NCBI GenBank assembly: GCA_028554795.2
Contig: CM068827.1
Span: 141,447,251-141,511,250, forward strand
From: Sinohyriopsis cumingii
Lineage: Eukaryota; Mollusca; Bivalvia; Unionida; Unionidae
DNA: 64,000 nucleotides
Direction of reading: 5' to 3'
Below the pieces are notes generated by a model that saw only the letters and a program-made list of their open reading frames with translations, was not told the origin of the DNA and ran no database searches. Below, piece after piece: positions 26,001 through 31,980 of this stretch. How positions within the stretch are numbered: position 1 is the first letter of the stretch; every line of letters starts with the position of its first letter. A program made the position numbers and the translations under genes.

Positions 26001-27609
26001 ACAAATGTAGAATAATAATAATAATAATAATAATAGGACATGGCTCGATTTCCTTTCATTGCGTTACTTATGATTATTTTCCACCTCGTTCTATTTTCCT
26101 TATCAACAGAGACAAATGCAAACCTGGAGTGGGAGTGTTTCTATCTACGTTTTTCTTACTTCAGTCACACTGAAAATGACTTATTCTGCTAAACTTCAAT
26201 ATTTGTTGCCAGTATATACACTGGGATTTTTCTACTGGCCATGCCAGTTGTTCTCGAATGTTTGAGAAAACCGTTAATATGCAGGTATGTAAGACAAATT
26301 CCACAAAGTGCGTTTAATTGGAGTTTATGAGCGCTTATTACCCTAACCTATATGTAGCCCTTTACTTAGATTTTTAAAAAATCGACTGTTAGTGTATTTT
26401 ACCAATGGATTTCACCAATACGCTTCTTTTTTCTTTTTCTTTTGTATTCTTCTTATTTTCCGACACGTTGCGAACTTCTTGGATTGATTGATTGAAGTCG
26501 AGGACATAAATGGACAAGAAATGTACATTATTATAACGACATTTTGAAACTATGAAGTCATTGTCTTCAAAGATTAAATATTTGCAGTTCCAGTTTTGTA
26601 GTCAAGAATCCCCAATCAAAGAATTATGGGGTAGGCTTGGAAAGAAAAGTAATATGTCCTCCATTACCCACCTCAGGTTTGAATACCCTTCCCTTCACCA
26701 AATAAAATATGCTTACAGAAATGAATATATTGAGAATATACGTTGAGATGGATTAGTTAGCAAATTGTTAAGCTTCTCTTTCTTTGATTTGGTTCTCAGT
26801 TTAAACTTTGAGGTGTGGGGGTATTTTGAATTCTGACCCTTGTTCAACACACTGCTCGTTTTGTTACTTTTGTGTTGTTGTTTGTTTTGGGGTTTATTTG
26901 TTGTTGTTTTTTGTTGTTGTTGTTATGGTGGGTATGGAGTGGATATGTGTTTGCTTGTTTAGTCAGTGGAAATGAGCTTACGTCAATGTCTTGCCCTACA
27001 TTATGGTTAACTTTTGACCTTGCGCTATTTTAATTTGAAGGACACGCAAAGAAAAATTGTTACTCTTTTGAACGATATTTTCCAGCAGTGAATTACGAAC
27101 TGTTGCATTCAGTATAACTGACAAATTCATTAAAGATACATTCTCTCACCTTTCGCATGCTTTATAAATTCTTCTACTCTTTTCTTGCGATTTTCATCTT
27201 CAGTATCATCGTAATCTTCGTTTCCCGTTGGCTCAGCTACCAATGGTTTAAAATCACACACAAAAACTTCTGACGGCGATAATACTGAGCCTGAAATAGA
27301 CGAATGTCCCTTTGACACTTTAGGGTCATCATTTTTTACAGATATTTTGGTAGGCGTTGACGAAAGTGATTGCCGATCAAATCTGCTTGGCGATTCATAT
27401 CCGTTTCTACCTAGATCATTCCTTGAATTTAAATGGAATCCGGACGACGACCCCTGTTCCGACGGTCGTGAGGACACATATTCTAGCGGTTGTTTGAACT
27501 CTTGCGGTGAAAACGCACTTCTTTTAGTGGAACGAACCTCGTTACGAACATATCCCTTTTCCTCAAATAAGTCCCCAGCCTCCTGTTTTTCTTCTCCCGT
27601 TGACGCCAT
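5531..27609 (-). CDS. BTB-BACK-kelch protein (KLHL-like), whole gene span, ten coding exons
   Basis: Joining ten exons gives 2706 nt, or 901 residues plus TAA, with every junction in phase and every intron GT...AG. Residues 1-245 are a polar, Ser-rich N-terminal extension. Residues about 246-350 are a BTB domain (core LKDVIIEVEDRRFYAHRFAL). Residues about 355-480 are BACK. A linker spans about 482-600. Residues about 603-895 form six kelch repeats with the usual hydrophobic-Gly-Gly and spaced Tyr/Trp. Known family members bind Cullin-3 through BTB-BACK and recruit ubiquitination substrates through the propeller; that role here is by homology. Most KLHL proteins are about 550-650 residues, so this one is long. 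The start ATG has an in-frame TAA three codons upstream. I cannot assign an orthologue. Confidence 0.9.
5825..5874. repeat. (TC)n-(GT)n compound microsatellite
   Basis: A CT-rich run passes directly into about 14 GT units. Confidence 0.9.
6891..6904 (+). repeat. Poly-G run
   Basis: Fourteen consecutive G. Such runs are prone to sequencing error and can form quadruplex DNA. Confidence 0.85.
7031..7254 (-). CDS. Kelch gene coding exon 9 (kelch repeats 4 and 5)
   Basis: 224 nt, phase 2 in and 1 out. Acceptor TTTCTTTTAG|CTGG, donor GATTG|GTAAGAG. Contains WTKLNNLRFPRCY, GRIYICGG, and SIDTYEPKTDHWSLV followed by PRHSAGAAVIG, all canonical kelch patterns. Confidence 0.92.
7255..7846 (-). other. 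Kelch gene intron 8
   Basis: GT...AG intron. Apart from the tetranucleotide repeat at 7571-7610 I see nothing in it. Confidence 0.8.
7571..7610. repeat. (GATA)n microsatellite
   Basis: Ten perfect GATA units, then an imperfect unit. Confidence 0.95.
7847..8050 (-). CDS. Kelch gene coding exon 8 (kelch repeat 3)
   Basis: 204 nt, phase 2 in and out. Acceptor TTTTTCCTCCAG|A, donor AAACAG|GTGAGT. Encodes SVECYSILNRKWFYVNPM, then GKLLVAGG and the first strand of the next repeat (CVELFDPRTN). Confidence 0.92.
8051..9643 (-). other. Kelch gene intron 7
   Basis: GT...AG intron of 1.6 kb. It contains a (GAT)(GGT) trinucleotide tract at 9496-9530 and, at about 9228-9295, a partial relative of the foldback element at 33971-34080. 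Confidence 0.75.
9496..9530. repeat. (GAT)n(GGT)n trinucleotide repeat
   Basis: Four GAT-type units followed by eight GGT units. Confidence 0.9.
9644..9824 (-). CDS. Kelch gene coding exon 7 (kelch repeat 2)
   Basis: 181 nt, phase 1 in and 2 out. Acceptor TTTTTAAG|GAGG, donor GGGAAA|GTAAGT. Encodes an inter-strand loop rich in Pro, Gly and Lys, then a kelch repeat with PERMEWVILPRL, R-M-Q-H and MVYAIGG. Confidence 0.9.
10375..11968 (+). mobile_element. Possible solo LTR or 5' LTR fragment with primer-binding site
   Basis: The segment begins TGTCACG, has a TATATAA box about 30 bp in, a purine-rich GGA/GAA stretch at about 11570-11760, and is followed by TGGGGGCTCGGAGATTT. The first ten bases of that (TGGGGGCTCG) match the tRNA-Pro-type primer-binding site of retroelements. 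No gag or pol frame follows, so a solo or truncated LTR is the reading. The right edge lacks a clean CA, and no target duplication was found. Confidence 0.25.
12204..12279. repeat. (AT)n microsatellite
   Basis: About 37 AT units without interruption. Confidence 0.95.
12495..12572. repeat. Long foldback (37-bp arms, 4-base loop)
   Basis: Bases 12495-12531 pair with 12536-12572 at 34 of 37 positions around the loop TAAC. The right arm's start, 12531-12545, reads ATAACTTCGTATAGC, identical to the first 15 bases of one orientation of the phage P1 loxP site. The rest of loxP is absent. It may be a MITE-like foldback; a cloning or library remnant cannot be ruled out from sequence alone. Confidence 0.8.
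12673..12733. repeat. Palindromic (GT)(AT)(AC) microsatellite plus (AG)n
   Basis: GT units run into ATATAT and then AC units, so the tract is self-complementary. An AG-rich run follows. Confidence 0.9.
12926..13192. repeat. 33-bp minisatellite, about 8 units
   Basis: The unit is TTCACAAGAAGTACACTTCT followed by ACTTCC and a 7-base AT-rich end. Copies differ mainly at one position (CCATTATAG, CCAATATAG or CCGATATAG). Each unit has the near-palindrome AGAAGTACACTTCT. The unit is 11 codons long, so the array is open on both strands without being a gene. Confidence 0.95.
13589..13705 (-). CDS. Kelch gene coding exon 6 (kelch repeat 1)
   Basis: 117 nt, phase 1 in and out. Acceptor TTTATTGTAG|GTAAAC, donor CTTATAG|GTAAGA. 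Encodes one kelch repeat with W at NQWIEY, then R-H-H-A-V and the strand GKLYLIG, whose second Gly comes from exon 7. Confidence 0.9.
13706..14615 (-). other. Kelch gene intron 5
   Basis: GT...AG intron. I see no repeat family or exon in it; open frames on both strands between 13985 and 14341 overlap each other and have no support. Confidence 0.7.
14616..14889 (-). CDS. Kelch gene coding exon 5 (inserted linker, start of propeller)
   Basis: A 274-nt exon encoding residues 512-602. The acceptor is TTTTGTACAG|ACGCAC and the donor AAAGCAA|GTAAGT. Most of it is polar and low in hydrophobics, with no domain I recognise. The end (SIVYDLFLIGEFEVDKSK) looks like a kelch strand. In most KLHL proteins BACK runs more directly into the first blade, so this exon is an insertion. 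A weaker acceptor inside it (GCACAG|AATC, phase-compatible) could give a shorter form. Confidence 0.8.
15257..15468. repeat. 35-bp minisatellite, about 6 units
   Basis: The unit begins GTGTGGATAAATTGAACATT and ends ACTCGTTTTCTACA. Units differ at single positions (TAAACTG/TAAATTG, TATC/TAAC). Confidence 0.95.
15797..15816 (+). repeat. G-rich run
   Basis: Four G, one C, eleven G, then AGGG. A likely quadruplex former and a sequencing-error hotspot. Confidence 0.8.
16189..16276 (-). CDS. Kelch gene coding exon 4 (linker)
   Basis: An 88-nt exon encoding about 30 residues (KREDPFMFVDRPARICYKKD within it). The acceptor is TATTGCAG|GC and the donor CAGATG|GTAAGT. The phase is 2 in and 0 out, which matches both neighbours. 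It links BACK to the propeller. Confidence 0.82.
16277..17068 (-). other. Kelch gene intron 3
   Basis: GT...AG intron. Its 5' end on the gene strand is GTGAGTTG, directly followed by the (TA)n tract. The remainder is AT-rich. Confidence 0.8.
16972..17060. repeat. (TA)n microsatellite beside a splice donor
   Basis: About 44 TA units. It starts within ten bases of the exon 3 splice donor on the gene strand. Confidence 0.95.
17069..17493 (-). CDS. Kelch gene coding exon 3 (BACK domain)
   Basis: Encodes residues 341 to about 481. The acceptor is TTTATAG|GTCACAAGG and the donor TTGTTG|GTGAGT. It completes BTB (VTRLQRKC) and carries BACK, including the D-L-L-x-V-x-x-E-x-x-V-F-x-A-x-x-x-W pattern (seen as SDLLTVSSEQEVFQAAVQW). 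A long (TA)n tract begins about eight bases inside the following intron. Confidence 0.92.
17494..17769 (-). other. Kelch gene intron 2
   Basis: A 276-bp GT...AG intron between the BTB and BACK exons, phase 0. Confidence 0.85.
17770..18329 (-). CDS. Kelch gene coding exon 2 (BTB domain)
   Basis: Encodes residues 154-340. The acceptor is TTGTTATTTAG|AT and the donor CTTCAG|GTAATA. The first half is a linker without clear motifs. The second half is a BTB/POZ domain from about residue 246, with the typical order D-V-I-I-x-V, F-x-A-H-R, L-A-C-x-S-x-Y-F and F-V-Y-T-G-E, ending A-D-Y-L-Q at the splice junction. Confidence 0.92.
19470..19739 (+). pseudogene. Integrase C-terminus with chromodomain-like end (relic)
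   Basis: Ends in an open frame 19593-19739 (stop TAA) with the pattern V-Y-D-I-E-x-I and then WKGYPPSFYSWIASSQVIDY. This is the typical chromodomain-like tail of Polinton and related integrases: aromatic W-x-G-Y-P followed by F-x-S-W-I. Just upstream, in another frame, come R-L-R-V-R-N-P-P-V and Q-L-E-D-M, which also occur before that tail in such integrases. At least one frameshift and one stop separate the parts. The catalytic DDE core is not seen. Confidence 0.6.
19827..20240 (+). pseudogene. Virion-protein-like frame of Polinton-type elements
   Basis: A frame open for 137 codons. Its central part (about 19980-20140) reads NPSLNVFPNNTLYCSTVILP and, 9 residues on, W-E-V-A-L-V-E-I-I-H-P. 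The pattern N-T-x-x-x-(Y/F)-x-(V/T)-x-L-P followed by W-E-V-(G/A)-L-x-E-I-x-(Y/H)-P is shared by a family of proteins found in metazoan Polinton-like elements, whose function I cannot state. The first part of the frame looks unlike coding sequence, so the true start is unclear. Confidence 0.5.
20517..20732 (+). pseudogene. His/Cys-rich open frame inside the relic
   Basis: 71 codons open to a TAA, beginning CLAACKEDGNTYYVHRGFVH. It has several His, Cys and aromatic residues and a balanced composition that looks coding. I do not recognise the family. It lies between the virion-like frame and the basic frame. Confidence 0.35.
20733..21107 (+). pseudogene. Basic protein-like frame (relic)
   Basis: The first part (20736-20775) carries SDFRTVAPILNRW, a pattern seen at the start of small basic proteins of Polinton/adintovirus elements. 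After stops, a second frame (20859-21107) contains a strongly basic stretch, SPRQRRGRKRQQYNHDVKKN. Two frames are needed, so it is broken. Confidence 0.4.
21109..21576 (+). pseudogene. Adenain-like cysteine protease (relic, active site altered)
   Basis: 155 codons open. The fold pattern of adenovirus-type (C5-like) proteases is visible: a strand VAVYNQKEHSVEYFDSYRLP with the F-D-S-Y-(G)-L-P-P signature, followed about 60 residues later by D-C-V-H-F-L-H-Q, where the nucleophile Cys sits. Family members normally have G-x-H-W before the V-A-V/I-Y strand; here the same place reads G-I-Q-R, so the catalytic His and its Trp appear lost. The residues before the Cys (V-W-T-D) also differ from the usual C-G-x-Y/W. 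The frame is intact but the enzyme is probably dead. Confidence 0.55.
21577..21950 (+). other. No gene seen
   Basis: AT-rich sequence after the protease relic. A hydrophobic 73-codon open frame at 21699-21920 lacks support. Confidence 0.4.
21960..23260 (+). pseudogene. Unrecognised Thr/Pro-rich coding relic
   Basis: The plus strand shows broken protein-like frames: near 22130-22255 a polar Asn/Pro/Ser/Thr-rich stretch (ITPSHQPNSNTGQTSAPPTS), then CAA/ACA-rich sequence coding Thr, Gln and Pro up to about 22770, then basic pieces and a last frame ending at about 23198 (GRLYSKDKLESYKRKNGGAI, stop). Stops and frameshifts are frequent. I recognise no domain. Position right after the Polinton-like block and the same strand suggest it may belong to the same insertion, but that is inference. 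Confidence 0.35.
23560..23780 (+). repeat. tRNA-like (SINE-type) segment
   Basis: GTTGTTCGATTCCCACTC resembles a Pol III B box in a GC-richer island within AT-rich DNA. A short palindromic tail (GTGGGGTATTAATCCCCAC) follows. No A box is convincing. Confidence 0.3.
24235..24493 (+). repeat. SINE, 5'-truncated copy
   Basis: Shares with the copies at 36756 and 42622 the central block GGTCGGTCTGGTGTCAGGAT, AACTGGGTGGGAC, CCACACTGCAGACATCGTAG and the 3' end running into AAAATCCAAAACACAGACAC repeats. The tRNA head is missing. A segment around CAAAATGTCGGCGGC...CTAGACAT is partly duplicated. Confidence 0.8.
25942..26034. repeat. 22-bp repeat x3 plus (AAT)n
   Basis: GGAAACCAATACAAATGTAG is repeated three times at 22-bp spacing, then eight AAT-type units. 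Confidence 0.9.
27150..27609 (-). CDS. Kelch gene coding exon 1 (N-terminal extension)
   Basis: Encodes residues 1-153 plus one base, starting MASTGEEKQEAGDLFEEKGY. The segment is hydrophilic, rich in Ser, Glu, Lys and Asp, looks disordered and matches no domain I recognise. The donor is GCGAAAG|GTGAGA. An in-frame stop just upstream of the ATG supports this start. The gap to exon 2 is 8.8 kb, the largest intron of the gene. Confidence 0.85.
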
Positions 27610-27706
27610 TGAGGGTTATTTAATGGGATGTCTTAATCTCCTTGCATTTTGGGTGTTAAAAACAGAGAGAGCAAGACGCATGGCATTGTGTTGTTGCTAA
27701 GCTATG

Positions 27707-27756
27707 TACGTCAGACCCTTTGACGTCAGGAAAGGTCGTGTGATTGCGTGACGTAA
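27707..27756. promoter_or_regulatory. Cluster of three CRE-like sites upstream of the kelch gene
   Basis: TACGTCA at 27707-27713, the full palindrome TGACGTCA at 27721-27728 and TGACGTAA at 27749-27756 lie within 50 bp. They are 98-147 bp upstream of the kelch start codon, where a core promoter or 5' UTR would be. CREB/ATF/CREM-family factors bind such sites. Binding and the transcription start are inferred, not shown. Confidence 0.45.
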
Positions 27757-28345
27757 ATTCCATTATCGCAGTCAGTTAAAGAATGTTTGAACCGGACATA
27801 GGCGGAAATCAACGAAAAACTGAGATCATTTAATTTGAATCGAGGTTGACATCTGACAATGAAAACTGATGAAGATAACTCTCGTTACAACATTAAATAT
27901 ACTAGTTCCGACATGGACTTTAATTTATTTAGCTTTTCAAGAAACGTGTTTAATTAACTATATAAACTGATCCTTACAAGGAAATTGACCCAGTACCTGA
28001 AATCAGCTTACTGGATGTTAATCCTTATAGTAAAGACACTAATCATGAATTAGGATGGAGGTTGGAAGGGAATGAATCGTTGGCTAACTTAAGTGCGTAT
28101 AACAAGCTAACGGTATATTTTTAGAGCTATTGCTTAAAATAAACGAGGAAAAGGTAAACTAAAAAGAAACGTATCCATCGTTCTCAACAACAACAAAAAC
28201 AACAGAACTGTTAGCACTGAAGTCCTCACACAGAACCACATTTGTTCAGCTCAGACAATTACCTTCTTCTCTGGTGTTGTGGGATATTGCTCAAGATGAC
28301 TGCCGTTAATATTCGCTTGTACCGTTGCAGGTTTATATAAATTGA
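27757..28345. other. Intergenic, no gene seen
   Basis: Upstream flank of the kelch gene. AT-rich; no exon or repeat family recognised. Confidence 0.5.

Positions 28346-28385
<40 letters not shown>
28346..28385. repeat. (CA)n microsatellite
   Basis: About 20 uninterrupted CA units. Confidence 0.95.
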
Positions 28386-28387
<2 letters not shown>

Positions 28388-28402
28388 TATGTTATTTGCA
28401 TT

Positions 28403-28685
28403 CAGTGCCGGATTACCCATTAAGCACACTAAGCACGTGCTTAGGGTATCAGCTCAACATGGGCACCATGAAAAGTTCAAATTAATTGTTGATACTAAAA
28501 TTGCATGAATGATATATGACCATTTCGATCTGCAAGCGCTAGTATTTTGACTTGAAGTGATGGCATTACTGGTATTCTCCCACCTTTTAGATTTTTTTTG
28601 TTAGTTTCACATTTTGTAGAAAGGGGTTGTGGGCAATATGTTTTCAATGCTTAGGACCCTGGAAGGCCATAAATCTGGCGCCATG
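28403..28685. mobile_element. hAT-like MITE (CAGTGCCGGATT type)
   Basis: The left end CAGTGCCGGATTACCCATTA and the right end, read backwards as CATGGCGCCAGATTTATGG, form diverged terminal inverted repeats. The internal GCACGTGCTTAGGG/GCTTAGGACCCTGGAAGG motifs are typical of widespread non-autonomous hAT-type elements with this terminus. No transposase is encoded, and the 8-bp target duplication is not recognisable. Confidence 0.45.
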
Positions 28686-29065
28686 TTCATGTGCTGGAAA
28701 ACATTGCTTTCATTCTGAAATTATGCTGCATTTTTCAGACATGCAATATGCATGTAGTTCGCCAGATACATTGATCTTTGAGTTGTGAACAAATACATCA
28801 TGAAGGCTATTGACCCTTGCAGTAAATATATAAAGAATAGATACCGACCATTAAAATATGAATTATTGATATTAGGAATAGTATTTTGAAAGTTGAAAGT
28901 CTTACTTTCATTATTATTTTCAAACTAAATGCAGCACACAATATACATCATTTTGAAACTACGTCGTTAATGCTCTTCATCTAGCACGAGGAATATTATT
29001 ATGAAACACCTGCTGTTATAGTCATTGTATTGAAGCTTTGTGGTCACTGTACTTCATCAAACATT
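28686..29065. other. Intergenic, no gene seen
   Basis: AT-rich sequence between the MITE and the 51-bp minisatellite; nothing recognised. Confidence 0.5.
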
Positions 29066-29665
29066 GTGATCAACTCACCGGATGACAGTTCATCCTCTAG
29101 CATTTGGGATCATCGAATGACCTACTAACTGGAAAACAGTTCTTCCTATAGCATTTGGAATCATCGAATGATCTACTCACCGGATGACAGTTCTCCCTCT
29201 AGCATTTGGAATTATCGAATGATCTGCTCACCGGATGACAGTTCTTCCTCAAGCATTTGGAAATATCGAATGATCTACTCACCGGATGACAGTTCTTCCT
29301 CTAGCATTTTGGAATCATCGAATGATCTGCTGACCAGATAACAGTTCTTCCTTTAGCATTTGGAATCATCGAATGATCTACTCACCGGATAACAGTTCTT
29401 CCTCTAGTATTTGGAATCATCGAATGATCTACTCACCGGATAACAGTTCTTCCTCTAGTATTTGGGATCATCTAATGATCTACTCACCGGATGACAGTTC
29501 TTTATCTACCATTTGGAATCGTAGAATGATCTACTCACAGAATGACAGTTCTTCATCTTGCATTTGGAATCATCGAATAATCTACTCAACGGACCATAGT
29601 TCTTCGTCAAGCATTTTGATTCATCTAATGATCTGCTCATCGGATTATAGTTCTTCATAAAGTAT
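29066..29665. repeat. 51-bp minisatellite, about 12 units
   Basis: The consensus unit starts CATCGAATGATCTACTCACC, continues GGATGACAGTTCTTCCTCTA and ends GCATTTGGAAT, giving 51 bp. Units differ by substitutions; one indel occurs near 29308. Because 51 is divisible by three, the right half (29373-29660) is open for 95 codons repeating a 17-residue pattern (MIYSPDNSSSSSIWNHR). No promoter, splice site or conserved domain supports a gene. Confidence 0.95.
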
Positions 29666-29847
29666 TTTAAATCTTCTACAATGATTTTGGGGTTTGTGGG
29701 GGTGGGGTTGTTGTTATTGTTGCTTTATTTGGAGTTTTTTTTTTTAAACTTTAAACAGTCGTATGCCTACTCAGGGAATATTTCATTTGGCTTTCTTTCC
29801 TACTCACTAGCTTGTCCATATCAATTTTGGGATTAATATATATTTCT

Positions 29848-30475
29848 GAGTGTGACAGGTATAAGGTGAAATTGATTGCATTTGCAACATGCACCTTATA
29901 GAAAATGTTGTCTAACGTCTATGTTACTTTCATGTACTGTGGCTGAAATTTCTTTGGCTGTTGTGCTTGCTCCAAAGTACTTGACAAAATCAGTCAGAAT
30001 TAGTGTAAAGTACATTCCTTAGCAATTTCTAAAATAGGGAGACTGAACAATAGTAGACAATGTCAGCTTATGAAAGTGCAAGGAATGAATTACTAGATAT
30101 ATAAGAAAAACAAAAACAAAAGTTATTGGCTCGTTTTTCTTACAATTTTTTGTGAAGTCCAGGAAACGAAAATGACCAAGCAGCGCCAACAGCTTTTTAG
30201 CAGCTGTACATCCGAAGTGAAGCTAATTTATACAGTCTATAACCTAAATTACACCCATGAACCATACATCTAAATTACACCCATGAACCACACACCTAAA
30301 TTACACCCAAGAACAATACACCAATATAGAGAATTAAAAGTTCTTTTAACAATGACTAAAATATACAAAGTCACTTTTTGAATAATTAGGATAACCAGTC
30401 AGAAAATCCTGGGAATTTTCGTTTCTTTAAAAATCTAACCTTATATAAAATTCGGACAATAGAGCGCCACCTAAA
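29848..30475 (+). repeat. Dispersed repeat, copy 1
   Basis: Diverged but collinear with 45315-45895: both carry GGTGAA(A/G)TTG followed by TTGCATTTGCAACATGCAC, CTTTCATGTACTGT, AAAATAGGGA, GTCCAGGAAACG(A/G)AAATGAC, GGATAACCAGTCAG and TAGAG(C/T)(G/A)CCACC in the same order. No frame is conserved. It is a noncoding element of unknown class, with a short 30-bp tandem repeat inserted in this copy. Confidence 0.7.
30236..30325. repeat. 30-bp tandem repeat, about 3 units
   Basis: Repeats CTAAATTACACCCATGAACC with a variable A/C-rich spacer. Confidence 0.85.
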
Positions 30476-30879
30476 GTATATTAAAATATCTCCTACTAAG
30501 CATACTAACATGGAAGATTATAATTCAGAATAATATCCGTTACAATTATTGTGAAATTCATGATGTTGAAGTGAAATTGCCAATACGGCTGCTATATCAA
30601 GCTTTCTTGCTATGAAGGAAAATCTGCAGAGTGTAATATAAAGGTAAATCCTCGTATGGCACCTCTCATACATAAATATTTCCAAGAGACTCCGCTCTTT
30701 AAATCAGAAAATGTTCAACGTGGTCTTGTATAAAAATCTACTGCGAATGATGATGATTTTCTGGTCCCTTTTGTTATTCAGCAAACACAATACATATACA
30801 GGATCCAGGACACATACTATAGTTGCAAAACTTTATTAAATCATGTGGAAATCTCATTGAAGAGACAGATCCTAAGGTT

Positions 30880-31980
30880 TTCTCCTCTCAGCCAAAAGCC
30901 TTCACATCTATTGCAGATTTGCAACAAAGGCAGCTCAAATTACAAATAATTAATACACAATGGGTCTTTACACATGCAGGAAAACACCTTTAATTCCCAA
31001 TCCACAGCGACGGTCAGTTTGAGAGTGACCTACAAAACCAAATTAAAATGCTCCAGAATCAATTAAGCAATATGCTGGAGTCAAAGAGAGACCTGGTTGA
31101 TATGTGTGTACAAACAAAGCCCAAGTTATGTTTCAGTGAGTTACAAACAACACCAGTTCCTGCAATAAGGAAGAAAAATATGGAAATACAGATTGGTGTA
31201 TAAATAAAACCAGTACATGATCCGACAATACACAAATAATACCTATACCTTCATTCAGGAGGCAAAAAGAAGAAATACGGTCTAGTGTTGGTTCAAGTCA
31301 TAAACACAGATGCAAGTAGCGATAAAAGAAAATCCAGAGCAATAGGTACATCTCCAAGGCCACATTACAATGGGCAGAAAGTCACTCATGGCGGAAAGAC
31401 TCTTTTTGTAGGCTCAGCGTTTCTAAAAGGAACAAACCTTCGTGGTTAAGGAGACATTTGTGTCCGCACTCACATAAGAGCCAAAATTACAACAAAAACA
31501 CAGAGGCTTTGATAAAGTTGTATTTAACTTCATGCAAGGCAGTAATAGTGATTGACTGTAGCAATGATAACAGATGTGGTCACACCACGGACACAAGATT
31601 CGAATGTTTGTTGTACTGAGTCCAGGCTTACTGTAATCATCTGTATGGTCACGAAGAGATGTTATAGTGAATATGGTCAATTCACTTCTGCAGTACATGT
31701 GTAAAAACATTGGACTGCCCTTCGTCAATCATAACGACGCCTCTCTCGGTCTTGATGGTGGTGTACAATATACGTATAATCACATAGACCACATTCATCT
31801 AAATCAGACACATACTGCAGTTTTTCTCAAAAGACATTGACGGTTAAATTACTATCTTACAGACAAACACCACCTCGACTTTACTGCATCTACTGCGGGC
31901 AAGAAGGACACGTCACTGATGTTTACAGGCATAGGAAAAACAATACAGCGCAATTCAAATGGTTGGTATGGCCACAGAAG
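30880..31980 (+). pseudogene. Decayed transposon ORF: coiled coil, SGNH-like and zinc-knuckle remnants
   Basis: Plus-strand protein-like pieces in several frames. At 31021-31140 a Leu/Gln-rich stretch (LQNQIKMLQNQLSNMLESKR) looks like a coiled coil. Near 31385-31440, GGKTLFVGSAFLKGTNLRG resembles the block with the Ser of SGNH hydrolases. Near 31530-31560 comes KAVIVIDCSNDNRCG, at the place of the usual G-x-N-D block. Near 31705-31850, KNIGLPFVNHN and, later, H-I-D-H-I-H-L-N match the last SGNH block (D-x-x-H). At about 31865-31935, CIYCGQEGHVTDVYRHRK is a CCHC knuckle whose last Cys is Tyr. This set is known from ORFs of invertebrate retroelements. Stops and frameshifts show decay. Confidence 0.5.

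Larger units (their letters stand above)
18330..27149 (-). other. Kelch gene intron 1
   Basis: 8.8 kb GT...AG intron, phase 1. It contains the Polinton-like relic (19470-21576), an unrecognised relic (21960-23260), a tRNA-like segment and a SINE tail. 18330-19469, 24494-25941 and 26035-27149 are AT-rich with nothing I can name. Confidence 0.75.
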
